Shown here: positions 1-6,702 of the stretch, in pieces
How the letters are laid out: each line of letters starts with the position of its first letter
Position numbering within the stretch: position 1 is the stretch's first letter
Program-made: the position numbers and the translations under genes
Origin: an uncultured Phascolarctobacterium sp.
GTDB taxonomy: Bacteria; Bacillota; Negativicutes; Acidaminococcales; Acidaminococcaceae
Assembly (NCBI GenBank): GCA_900544885.1
Contig: UQWU01000051.1
Location: forward strand, 1-11,444
DNA: 11,444 nt
Direction: 5' to 3'
Notes under the pieces: model-generated
Database searches by the model: none
Told to the model about the DNA's origin: nothing
What the model saw: only the letters and a program-made list of their open reading frames with translations

Positions 1-146
1 ACAGGCGGAGGGCCGCAAGCTTTGTCGGCATCGGCGGTCATAGATTGGTCGGCGGCTGTCGTGCTTCTGCCTATAATGCTGTACCCTTAGAGGCCTGCCA
101 AGCATTAGCACAATTTATGGAAAAATATCAAAAAGCACATCTGTGA
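1..146 (+). CDS. serC: Phosphoserine aminotransferase, C-terminal fragment
   Basis: This is the 3' end of a gene that starts before the window; the reading frame has its first full codon at base 3 and stops at TGA 144-146. The last 47 residues contain FVGIGGHRLVGG, CRASAYNAVPLE and a closing helix (ACQALAQFMEKY). This is the conserved end of SerC (usually GHR-VGG-RAS-YNA-PLEG), a PLP-dependent transaminase that makes 3-phosphoserine from 3-phosphohydroxypyruvate and glutamate in the cytoplasm. The following gene is serA, 35 bases downstream, which supports the call and suggests one serine operon. In the first ~20 bases the neighbouring frame (Q-A-E-G-R) also resembles the family, so I cannot be sure the frame is unbroken right at the window edge. 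Confidence 0.85.
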   Translation, partial: RRRAASFVGIGGHRLVGGCRASAYNAVPLEACQALAQFMEKYQKAHL

Positions 147-181
147 ATCATAGGAAACATAATACTAGGAGGAAATAAATC

Positions 182-1768
182 ATGAAAATTTTTGTAAGCA
201 ACGACATTAGCGAAAAAGGTATCGCTTTATTAAAAGAACATTTTGAAGTAGACGTAATGCCCAATATGAAACCTGATGAACTGATTAAAATCATTAACAA
301 TTATGATGGTCTAGTAACCCGTTCTATGACTAAAGTAACTAAAGAAGTTATTGAAGCATCCACCAGATTAAAGGTTATCGGCCGTGCCGGCGTAGGTGTC
401 GATAATATTGATATTCCTGCCGCTACTGCTAAAGGTATCGTCGTTTTAAACACTCCCGAAGGCAATACTATGGCTGCAACAGAGCATACCGTTGCCATGC
501 TGATGGCTATGACCCGCCATATTCCGCAGGCTCATCAATCTATCCAAGAAGGGAAATGGGACCGCAAGTCTTTTGATGGTATTCAAGTACAAGGCAAAAC
601 CTTGGGTATTATCGGCGTCGGCCGCATCGGCAGCCGTGTTGCCAAACGTATGCAGGCAATGGAAATGACAACCATAGGTTACGACCCCTATATTACTGAA
701 GAACGTGCCCATCAAGTAGGTGTTGAATTAGTAGATTTTGATACTTTACTTGCAAAATCCGATTACATCACTATCCATACACCTTTAACTAAAGAAACAG
801 AAAAAATGCTTAATGCCGACGCTATTGCCAAAATGAAAGACGGTGTCCGCATTGTCAACTGTGCTCGTGGCGGCTGTATGGACCCTGACGCCATTGCTGA
901 AGGTGTTAAATCCGGTAAAATTGCCGGTGCTGCTATTGACGTTTATCCCACAGAACCCTTAACTAAAGAAAATAACCCATTCTTAGGCTTATTTAATGTT
1001 GTGCAAACTCCCCATTTAGGTGCCTCCACCATTGAAGCACAAATCGGTGTTGCTGTCGATGTTGCTTATGGTGTTATCGATGCTTTAGAAGGACGTCCTG
1101 TAATGACCGCTGTCAATATGGCGCCGATTCCGAAAAATGTAGCTGCTATTATTCAACCTTACTTCGGTCTGGCAGAACGTATGGGTACTGTAGGTATTTA
1201 CTTATCCGAAGGACCGATTAAAAAAGTAGAAATCGAATATACAGGTACTTTAGCAGAAACCGAAACCGCAGCTTTAACTACTGCCTTCTTAAAAGGCTTA
1301 CTGAATCCCATTCTGCAAGAAAGCGTCAACTTCGTCAACGCACCCGGTATTGCTAAAAAACGTCATTTAGAAGTCAAAGAAACTAAAGCCAATAAAGCAG
1401 GCTATTTCTCCACAGCTATTAATGTTACTATCACCACCGCTAAAGGTGCACATAAAATCGAAGGCACCTTATTTGATGGTAAAACCCCGAAAATCGTCCA
1501 AATTGACCAATATTATATTGACTTCAAACCGGAAGGCTATCTGCTTTTAGCTCCCCATATCAACAAGCCGAATATGATTGGTCAGATGGCGACTATCTTA
1601 GGTAACGCTGGTATCAATATCAATAGCATGCAAGTTGGCAGCACTCCTAAATCCGACACCAATATTATGGCCATTGCCGTTAACGATGATATTCCTAACG
1701 ATATTATGCTCCAGCTTCGTGGTGTAGAAGGAATTATCGACGTTAAGCTGATTAATTGTGAAGGCTGA
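182..1768 (+). CDS. serA: D-3-phosphoglycerate dehydrogenase (long form, ACT domain)
   Basis: The enzyme oxidises 3-phosphoglycerate to 3-phosphohydroxypyruvate with NAD+, the first committed step of serine synthesis, in the cytoplasm. The 528 residues match the usual length of the long (type 1) form. An N-terminal substrate-binding part surrounds a Rossmann NAD domain with GVGRIG at 145-150. The catalytic triad of the 2-hydroxyacid dehydrogenases is visible as R229 (NCARGG), E258 (YPTEPL) and H278 (TPHLGAS). Residues ~320-450 fit the allosteric substrate-binding domain, and ~455-528 form an ACT domain (NKPNMIGQMA, NINSMQVG), which in many SerA proteins binds serine for feedback inhibition. 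The start is fixed by AGGAGG at 167-172, nine bases before ATG. It lies between serC and a histidine-phosphatase gene on the same strand with short gaps, so the three probably form one operon. Nothing is broken or missing. Confidence 0.97.
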   Translation: MKIFVSNDISEKGIALLKEHFEVDVMPNMKPDELIKIINNYDGLVTRSMTKVTKEVIEASTRLKVIGRAGVGVDNIDIPAATAKGIVVLNTPEGNTMAATEHTVAMLMAMTRHIPQAHQSIQEGKWDRKSFDGIQVQGKTLGIIGVGRIGSRVAKRMQAMEMTTIGYDPYITEERAHQVGVELVDFDTLLAKSDYITIHTPLTKETEKMLNADAIAKMKDGVRIVNCARGGCMDPDAIAEGVKSGKIAGAAIDVYPTEPLTKENNPFLGLFNVVQTPHLGASTIEAQIGVAVDVAYGVIDALEGRPVMTAVNMAPIPKNVAAIIQPYFGLAERMGTVGIYLSEGPIKKVEIEYTGTLAETETAALTTAFLKGLLNPILQESVNFVNAPGIAKKRHLEVKETKANKAGYFSTAINVTITTAKGAHKIEGTLFDGKTPKIVQIDQYYIDFKPEGYLLLAPHINKPNMIGQMATILGNAGININSMQVGSTPKSDTNIMAIAVNDDIPNDIMLQLRGVEGIIDVKLINCEG

Positions 1769-1791
1769 TTTTATTTAAAAAGGAAAAGATT

Positions 1792-2430
1792 ATGACACGT
1801 ATTATTTTAATCCGCCATGGAGAAACTACTTGGAATATTGCAGGACGTTATCAAGGTCAAGAGGACACTCCTCTTAGCGATAATGGCCTGCGCCAAGGTC
1901 ATTTATTGGCCGAAGCTTTAAAAAACGTTCCTTTAGACCTAGCTATTTCCAGCCCTCTGCAGCGTTCTCTGCAGACCTGTTCTTTCTGTGCTGAGCTTCA
2001 CAGCATTCCTGTGCTCACAGATGCAAGATTATTAGAAATCAATCACGGTCTTTGGGAGGGTGTTCTTGCACCGGAAATTCAAAAACAATATCCTGTCGAG
2101 TTTGCTACCTGGCATACTCATCCGGAACAAGTACAAATGCCTCAAGGGGAAAATTTAGAAGCTGTACGTCGTCGCGTCCGCCAAGCATTTGACGAATACG
2201 TTATAAAATATCCTGATAAAACTCTGTTGGTCGCAGCTCATGATGCTGTCAACAAAGCGATTATCTGCGACGTACTTGGTCTAGGTATGGAACACTTTTG
2301 GCAGATTAAACAAGATAACACCTGCATCAATGTCTTAGAACATCAAGATGGTAACTGGCGTTTAGTCTTACTGAACTCTACCAACCACCTAGGTTTCCTG
2401 TTCAGCGGTATTGAGCAAGCAGGCTTATAG
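1792..2430 (+). CDS. Histidine phosphatase family protein, candidate phosphoserine phosphatase
   Basis: This is a 212-residue cytoplasmic enzyme of the phosphoglycerate-mutase-like histidine phosphatase superfamily. The RHGET motif gives the phosphate-accepting H9 with R8. The other expected active-site residues are R58 (SSPLQRS), E82 (LLEINHG) and H150 (VAAHDA). Family members include cofactor-dependent mutases, alpha-ribazole phosphatase (CobC) and metal-independent phosphoserine phosphatases (PspA of Hydrogenobacter type). The gene starts 23 bases after serA, with an AAAGGA site just upstream, and ends the serC-serA cluster, so dephosphorylation of 3-phosphoserine to serine is the most economical role (inference). 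Residue 85 is His where many CobC-like enzymes have Phe (EIDFG). From memory, a His at this place is a substrate-binding residue in PspA. An alpha-ribazole phosphatase or general phosphatase role cannot be excluded. Confidence 0.88.
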   Translation: MTRIILIRHGETTWNIAGRYQGQEDTPLSDNGLRQGHLLAEALKNVPLDLAISSPLQRSLQTCSFCAELHSIPVLTDARLLEINHGLWEGVLAPEIQKQYPVEFATWHTHPEQVQMPQGENLEAVRRRVRQAFDEYVIKYPDKTLLVAAHDAVNKAIICDVLGLGMEHFWQIKQDNTCINVLEHQDGNWRLVLLNSTNHLGFLFSGIEQAGL

Positions 2431-2450
2431 ATTTCTATTTATAGCAAAAG

Positions 2451-2487
2451 AAAAAGCATGACTGTTTTTAAACAGCCATGCTTTTTT
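2451..2487. terminator. Bidirectional intrinsic terminator between convergent operons
   Basis: The inverted repeat has GCATG (2456-2460) and CTGTTT (2462-2467) pairing with AAACAG (2470-2475) and CATGC (2477-2481), with a single A/C mismatch and a two-base loop (TT) that will open somewhat in RNA. It is flanked by a run of A on the left and T on the right, so it can end transcription in both directions: the serine operon from the left and the MATE gene, whose stop codon touches it, from the right. Confidence 0.9.
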
Positions 2488-2488
2488 A

Positions 2489-3856
2489 TTATTCCACCAA
2501 TGCTTCACGTTTTATCTTCTTTTGCAACCACCATAATCTTGCGACTAAAATCACTGCACTACTCAAAACACCTGCATCAAGACTTTGCCAATAAGCAAAC
2601 GCGCCTTGATGTAAGCCGTAATCTAAATACAAACCTAATGGTAAACAAATACCCCAATAAGCTAATACGTTAGAATAAAAAGTAGCATCAACATCTTTAT
2701 AACCACGCAGAATGCCTTGAATAGGTGCTGCTACAGCGTCCAAAGCCTGCCAACCGATAGCATATAATAAAAATGCTTTTACCAAATTAATAACTTTAGG
2801 ATTTTCCGTATAAATCAACGCAATTTCTTCGCGGAAAAAATATTCGCCTAACATATAAATAGAAGCAATAATCAAGCTTAATTGTAAGCCTAAATGAACA
2901 TAGTCCTTAGCATTACGATAATTTTTAGCACCATATTCTACGCCTACTACAATTGTTAAAGCTAAAGAAAAGCTCATCGGTATCATATAGACCACAGAAG
3001 AAAAATTTAAAGCAGCTTGGTGGGCAGCAATAACTTCTGTACCAAATTTAGCAATAAATAAAGCTACGACACCAAAAATACTTGCCTCCATGAAAATAGC
3101 AAAGCCCATAGGCACGCCGATGCGCAGATAATCCTTTAACCATTGATATTTAGGTTTTACCCAGCCCAATACATGATATTGACGAAAAGGCTCTAAGCGC
3201 AGAACGATAAAAACAAATATAACGAACAGTAGCCAAAAGGTTAGACCTGACGCAACACCTGCTCCTATACCGCCTAAACGTGGTAAGCCACACTTGCCAA
3301 AAATAAAAGCATAATTTAAACAAGCATTAATCGGCAAAGCCAAAAGATAAATTTTCATTGTCAGATAGGTATAGCCTAAAGTATCTACTAAACTACGCAA
3401 AGGAGTAATCATGAAAAATGGTAATACACCCATACCTAAACCTGCCATATACCATACTGCAACATGATAAACTTCCGGTTCTAAAGACATATTCTGTAGA
3501 AAAGGCGGTAAAAAAGCAATACCGCAGCCTAAAATAATTAATGAAAAAATTACTGCCAATAATAAGCCGTGACGAACTACCACAGCAATTTTATTTTTCT
3601 CACCTGCACCAAGGTAATTTGCTACCAACGGCATCGCGGCCATTAAAATACCGCCTACGCCAGCTTGTATAGGCATCCAAATATTACCGCCGATAGCAGC
3701 ACCGGCCAAATCCACATCACTGGCCTGTCCTGACATACTAGCATCGAAAAAATTCATGCCCATAATTGCCAACTGTGTGCCAATAATCGGCAGCATCACA
3801 CTCATCAAGCGATTAATTTTTTCACGCGCATTTGCACAAAAAATATTTAACATCAT
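2489..3856 (-). CDS. MATE family multidrug/metabolite efflux transporter
   Basis: This is a hydrophobic inner-membrane protein of 455 residues, the normal length for a 12-helix MATE antiporter that exports drugs or metabolites using Na+ or H+ flow. It most resembles the NorM branch. D38 in NFFDASMSG sits where NorM has FVDTIMAG. E257 in FMEASIFG and D373 in ALDAVAAPIQG, followed by LRGYKD, match the acidic residues that bind the coupling ion in Vibrio NorM. Two adjacent ATG codons are possible starts; the GGAG at 3860-3863 is better spaced for the second (base 3853, six bases) than the first (three bases). It follows the ABC-F gene by 33 bases and is probably the last gene of the ribonuclease-inhibitor-ABC-F unit. 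TATAAT-like sequence in the gap (3877-3882) could give an extra internal promoter, but no good -35 is seen. The substrate cannot be read from sequence. Confidence 0.93.
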   Translation of the reverse strand: MMLNIFCANAREKINRLMSVMLPIIGTQLAIMGMNFFDASMSGQASDVDLAGAAIGGNIWMPIQAGVGGILMAAMPLVANYLGAGEKNKIAVVVRHGLLLAVIFSLIILGCGIAFLPPFLQNMSLEPEVYHVAVWYMAGLGMGVLPFFMITPLRSLVDTLGYTYLTMKIYLLALPINACLNYAFIFGKCGLPRLGGIGAGVASGLTFWLLFVIFVFIVLRLEPFRQYHVLGWVKPKYQWLKDYLRIGVPMGFAIFMEASIFGVVALFIAKFGTEVIAAHQAALNFSSVVYMIPMSFSLALTIVVGVEYGAKNYRNAKDYVHLGLQLSLIIASIYMLGEYFFREEIALIYTENPKVINLVKAFLLYAIGWQALDAVAAPIQGILRGYKDVDATFYSNVLAYWGICLPLGLYLDYGLHQGAFAYWQSLDAGVLSSAVILVARLWWLQKKIKREALVE

Positions 3857-3859
3857 TCA

Positions 3860-3863
3860 CTCC
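3860..3863 (-). promoter_or_regulatory. Ribosome binding site that favours the second ATG of the MATE gene
   Basis: GGAG on the minus strand lies three bases before the first ATG (3854-3856) and six before the second (3851-3853). The second spacing is more usual, so the protein may lack the first Met. The effect is one residue. Confidence 0.5.
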
Positions 3864-3889
3864 ACTTAATTATATTATTATAGGCAGAG

Positions 3890-5800
3890 TTACTCTTCCT
3901 CCGCCAATTCAGAAAGATACAGCCAGCGTTCTTCCATTTCATCAAGCTTTTGCTGTACCTGCTCTTGTTGTTTGGTAAGCTCGGCTAATTTGCCGTAATT
4001 GCTACCACATTGATTCATTTCTGCACTTAACATTTTTAGTTCAGCCTCACTGCGTGCCATTTCTTGATCTAAGCGTGCTAATTCTAAACGCTCGCCATAA
4101 GTCAATTTTTTCTTTTCACCCTTTTCAGACTGTGCAGGTACTTCCTCTTTAACCTCTGCCTTAGCCTTTGCGACAGCGGTTTTAGTTTGTTCCCCAATTT
4201 GACGTTTGGCTTCCAAAGCTTCGATATAATCAGTATAACCGCCAATATAAGGCTCTAAATGACCATTTTCTTCCAAAGCAAAAATTTTATGAGCAAAACG
4301 GTCCAAAAAATAACGGTCATGGGACACGGCAATAACAGCACCGGCAAAACTGTCCAGATAATCCTCCAGTACAGATAAGGTAGGAATATCCAAATCATTA
4401 GTCGGTTCGTCCAATAACAATATATTAGGTGCAGTCATCAGAACACGTAATAAGTATAAACGACGTTGTTCACCACCACTTAATTTGCTGACAGGTACCC
4501 ATTGCAGTTCCGGCGGAAACAAAAAGCGTTCCAGCATTTGTGCAGCACTGATACGTTGACCATCAGCAGTTTCAATATAATTATTAGCTTCCTTGATATA
4601 TTCTAACACACGCATATTACTATCAGGAAATTCGCTATGTTGAGCAAAATAGCCAATTTTTACGGTCTGTCCAATAGTAATCGTACCGCTTGTCGGCTGA
4701 CAACGACCAGCAATAATATCCATCAAAGTAGATTTACCGGCACCATTAGGACCAACAATACCTACACGGTCATTACGCAGTAAAATATAACTGAAATCCT
4801 TAATATAATCACGGCCATCATAGTTCATGCCTATTTTATCTAATTCGATAATGGTTTTACCTAAACGACTGCTTACAGAAGACATTTCCAAGCTGTTTTC
4901 TGTATGTACATTCTTCACTTCTGCCTCGATTTGAGCAAAGCGTTCTACACGGTCCTTCTTCTTAGTACGGCGTGCTTCAGCGCCACGGCTGATCCAAGCT
5001 AATTCACGGCGATAAATATTCCGTAGCTTTTGAGCGGCACTGGCCTCGGCAATGCGACGTTCTTCGCGTTTCTGCAAAAACAGGCTATAGTTGCCCACAT
5101 AAACATAACCTTTGTGACCATCAATCTCCAAGGTACGATTAACAACACGATCAAAAAAATAACGATCATGGGTAACCATCAATAAAGCACCCTTGCGTTT
5201 CATTAGCTGTTCTTCTAACCAAGCAACTGTTGCATTATCCATATGGTTAGTTGGTTCGTCTAAAATCAATAAATCGGACGGGCGCACCAACACACCTGCT
5301 AAAGCTACACGTTTACGTTGACCACCGCTTAATTCGCCCATTTTCTGCTGTAAATTAGTAATACCTAATTGAGTTAAAACTGCTTTTGCTTCACTTTCCA
5401 ACTGCCAAGCATATTCATTATCCATTTGCTGTTGTAAATCCAAAAGTTTTTTCTGTGCTTGTACATCATCAGGAGTTTCCGCCATTTTTTCTACGGCCAT
5501 TTCATACTCACGCAAAAGTACCATGAGCGGTGAATCTCCTTTAAAAATTTGCTCTAAAACAGTAGCATCTGCTTCAAACGGCGGGTCCTGTGGTAAATAT
5601 TCCATTACTACACCACCGGGAATAGTTAATTTGCCACCGCCAGCATCATGATTGGCAATCATTTTTAACAAGGTACTTTTGCCGGTACCATTAACACCGA
5701 TAATACCATATTTATCGCCTTCTTCAACATTAAAGCTAATGTTTTCAAATAAAACACGGGCACCATAACTATAAGATAAATTTTCTGCACTTAAAATCAT
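3890..5800 (-). CDS. ABC-F family ATPase, Uup-like
   Basis: This is a soluble protein of 636 residues with two ABC ATPase domains and no membrane segments, the layout of ABC-F proteins, which act on ribosomes or, for Uup, also bind branched DNA. Domain 1 has Walker A GVNGTGKS (35-42), signature LSGGQ (157-161), Walker B LLILDEPTNH (177-186) and switch H211. Domain 2 has GPNGAGKS (350-357), LSGGE (440-444), LLLDEPTND (461-469) and H494. The basic linker (ELAWISRGAEARRTKKKDR, 266-284) and a Lys/Glu-rich C-terminal coiled coil (about 535-636) are typical of the Uup branch. The linker does not obviously match the antibiotic-resistance (Vga/Lsa/Msr) type. Translation starts after GAGGAGA at 5807-5812, in the 14-base gap behind the barstar gene, so the two are likely co-transcribed and coupled. 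Its exact cellular role is not settled for this branch. Confidence 0.93.
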   Translation of the reverse strand: MILSAENLSYSYGARVLFENISFNVEEGDKYGIIGVNGTGKSTLLKMIANHDAGGGKLTIPGGVVMEYLPQDPPFEADATVLEQIFKGDSPLMVLLREYEMAVEKMAETPDDVQAQKKLLDLQQQMDNEYAWQLESEAKAVLTQLGITNLQQKMGELSGGQRKRVALAGVLVRPSDLLILDEPTNHMDNATVAWLEEQLMKRKGALLMVTHDRYFFDRVVNRTLEIDGHKGYVYVGNYSLFLQKREERRIAEASAAQKLRNIYRRELAWISRGAEARRTKKKDRVERFAQIEAEVKNVHTENSLEMSSVSSRLGKTIIELDKIGMNYDGRDYIKDFSYILLRNDRVGIVGPNGAGKSTLMDIIAGRCQPTSGTITIGQTVKIGYFAQHSEFPDSNMRVLEYIKEANNYIETADGQRISAAQMLERFLFPPELQWVPVSKLSGGEQRRLYLLRVLMTAPNILLLDEPTNDLDIPTLSVLEDYLDSFAGAVIAVSHDRYFLDRFAHKIFALEENGHLEPYIGGYTDYIEALEAKRQIGEQTKTAVAKAKAEVKEEVPAQSEKGEKKKLTYGERLELARLDQEMARSEAELKMLSAEMNQCGSNYGKLAELTKQQEQVQQKLDEMEERWLYLSELAEEE

Positions 5801-5814
5801 AGTTTTCTCCTCTA

Positions 5815-6087
5815 CTATTGCTGTACTACTACACTTAACACAGCATTATCATTAGCTGCATCCTGCAAAACAGCTAACAGCATCACACCATATTCACCTA
5901 AATACTGCTCTTGGCTAACCTTCGCAGAAATCATAATCTCCGTCGGTTCCTCGATTTCTGTCAGGCAATCGTATAAAGCATCTAGATTGGCACCATAATA
6001 TTCAGGCAACGCTAATACCGCTTGTAAATAAGCATGTGCAGCTGCACGATTCTGTAAATGCTCCAATGACAAAACAATCTTTTTCAT
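5815..6087 (-). CDS. Barstar family ribonuclease inhibitor
   Basis: This 90-residue cytoplasmic protein has the same length as barstar of Bacillus amyloliquefaciens, which blocks the barnase active site. The signature ALPEYYGANLDALYDCLT (26-43) is nearly identical to the binding helix and loop of barstar. Equivalents of barstar Y29, D35, D39 and T42 are Y30, D36, D40 and T43; W38 has become Y39. The equivalent of E76 seems to be D76, although the alignment there needs a one-residue gap. It lies ten bases after the barnase-like gene, which makes the pair a toxin and its dedicated inhibitor. A strong ribosome binding site begins inside the stop codon of the ribonuclease gene. Its function as protector of the cell's own RNA is inferred from family and context. 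Confidence 0.93.
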   Translation of the reverse strand: MKKIVLSLEHLQNRAAAHAYLQAVLALPEYYGANLDALYDCLTEIEEPTEIMISAKVSQEQYLGEYGVMLLAVLQDAANDNAVLSVVVQQ

Positions 6088-6092
6088 CGTTA

Positions 6093-6099
6093 CCCTCCT
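6093..6099 (-). promoter_or_regulatory. Strong ribosome binding site of the inhibitor gene, overlapping the RNase stop
   Basis: The minus strand reads TAGGAGGG, where TAG (6100-6098) is the ribonuclease stop and AGGAGGG (6099-6093) is a near-perfect Shine-Dalgarno five bases before the inhibitor ATG. This arrangement allows the terminating ribosome to restart on the inhibitor. Confidence 0.85.
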
Positions 6100-6598
6100 A
6101 ATATAATCTGTTAAAGGAATTATAGTGATCCTGCGTATAATAAATCATGCCGTCATTGGAAAAAACGATACGTTTACCATTACGGTTTCCGCGCACATAA
6201 TCAATATCACATTCTTTCCACATCCGTCCTTTAGCTTTGGGTAATTTGCCTTCATAGTTGCCATAACGATCTCCACCAATGGATTTTCCCGGTGCTACTT
6301 TATCCAAAGAGCCTTTACTTTTCCAGCCTAAACGTTTTGCTTCCTGCTTAGTAATATAATTGGAAGGCAGCTTGGCAAATTCGTTAATATAAGCAGCCAC
6401 ATGCTCTTTATCAGTATAAGTACCGCTTTCGCTGATACTGATTTTTTTATCATTGCCCTGAGTATTGAAAGAAGCTTGCTGTTCGGTACTGATTTTTGTT
6501 TCCTGTTTTACTTGATTATCTTTATTATTATTACCGCAACCTGCCATAATACTTACACTAAAGAAAATCGCCAAACATAATGCGAGAATTTTTTTCAT
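6098..6598 (-). CDS. Barnase-type ribonuclease with lipoprotein signal peptide
   Basis: The protein has 166 residues. Residues 1-20 are a signal peptide (MKK, then a hydrophobic core) ending in the lipobox IMAGC, so C21 should be lipid-modified. Glycine at the next position does not look like an inner-membrane retention signal of the E. coli kind. A polar Asn/Lys/Gln-rich linker (22-60) leads to a complete barnase domain (about 62-166). Barnase landmarks include YITKQEAKRLGW, VAPGKSIGGD, YEGKLP and TQDHYNSF. Catalytic and binding residues are all present: K84 (barnase K27), E129 (E73), R139 (R83), R143 (R87) and H158 (H102). Barnase R59 is replaced by Y115. The family cleaves single-stranded RNA, preferably after G. 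The inhibitor gene follows directly. The ribosome binding site (AGTGGTGAT, 6602-6610) is weak. Its role could be attack on neighbours, nutrient RNA breakdown, or a surface-bound toxin; the sequence does not decide between these. Confidence 0.92.
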   Translation of the reverse strand: MKKILALCLAIFFSVSIMAGCGNNNKDNQVKQETKISTEQQASFNTQGNDKKISISESGTYTDKEHVAAYINEFAKLPSNYITKQEAKRLGWKSKGSLDKVAPGKSIGGDRYGNYEGKLPKAKGRMWKECDIDYVRGNRNGKRIVFSNDGMIYYTQDHYNSFNRLY

Positions 6599-6635
6599 TA
6601 AATCACCACTTTCGTAAATATAACCATATTCTTTT

Positions 6636-6644
6636 ATTATAACA
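6636..6644 (-). promoter_or_regulatory. Extended -10 promoter for the ribonuclease-inhibitor operon
   Basis: The minus strand reads TGTTATAAT, a perfect TATAAT with the TGn extension, 37 bases before the ribonuclease ATG. The -35 region is poor (GGCAAT at 17 bases, or TTGGCA at 19), as is usual with an extended -10. The upstream part overlaps the inverted repeat at 6649-6682. Confidence 0.65.
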
Positions 6645-6648
6645 CAGA

Positions 6649-6682
6649 AGAGATACCCATTGCCAAAGCTATGAGTATCTCT
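6649..6682 (-). terminator. Hairpin after the asparaginase gene, weak U-tract
   Basis: AGAGATAC (6649-6656) pairs with GTATCTCT (6675-6682), and after one mismatch CAT (6658-6660) pairs with ATG (6671-6673), leaving a ten-base loop. It lies 20 bases after the asparaginase stop. On the minus strand it is followed by TCTGTGTTATAAT, not a clean T-run, so termination may be partial. It also covers the -35 area of the ribonuclease promoter and might instead be an operator. Confidence 0.5.
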
Positions 6683-6702
6683 CGCTTAATTTGTATGAAG
6701 TT

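Noticed and set aside
1..23. Possible frameshift in serC
   Set aside because: The adjacent frame also resembles the family for about five codons, but the retained frame is open and plausible, and the window begins too close to decide.
301..715. Two open frames on the minus strand inside serA
   Set aside because: They are antisense to a well-conserved gene, lack ribosome binding sites and have no protein-like features.
2458..2673. A 71-codon open frame on the plus strand after the serine operon
   Set aside because: It begins inside the terminator hairpin, lies antisense to the C-terminal end of the MATE gene and encodes no recognisable protein.
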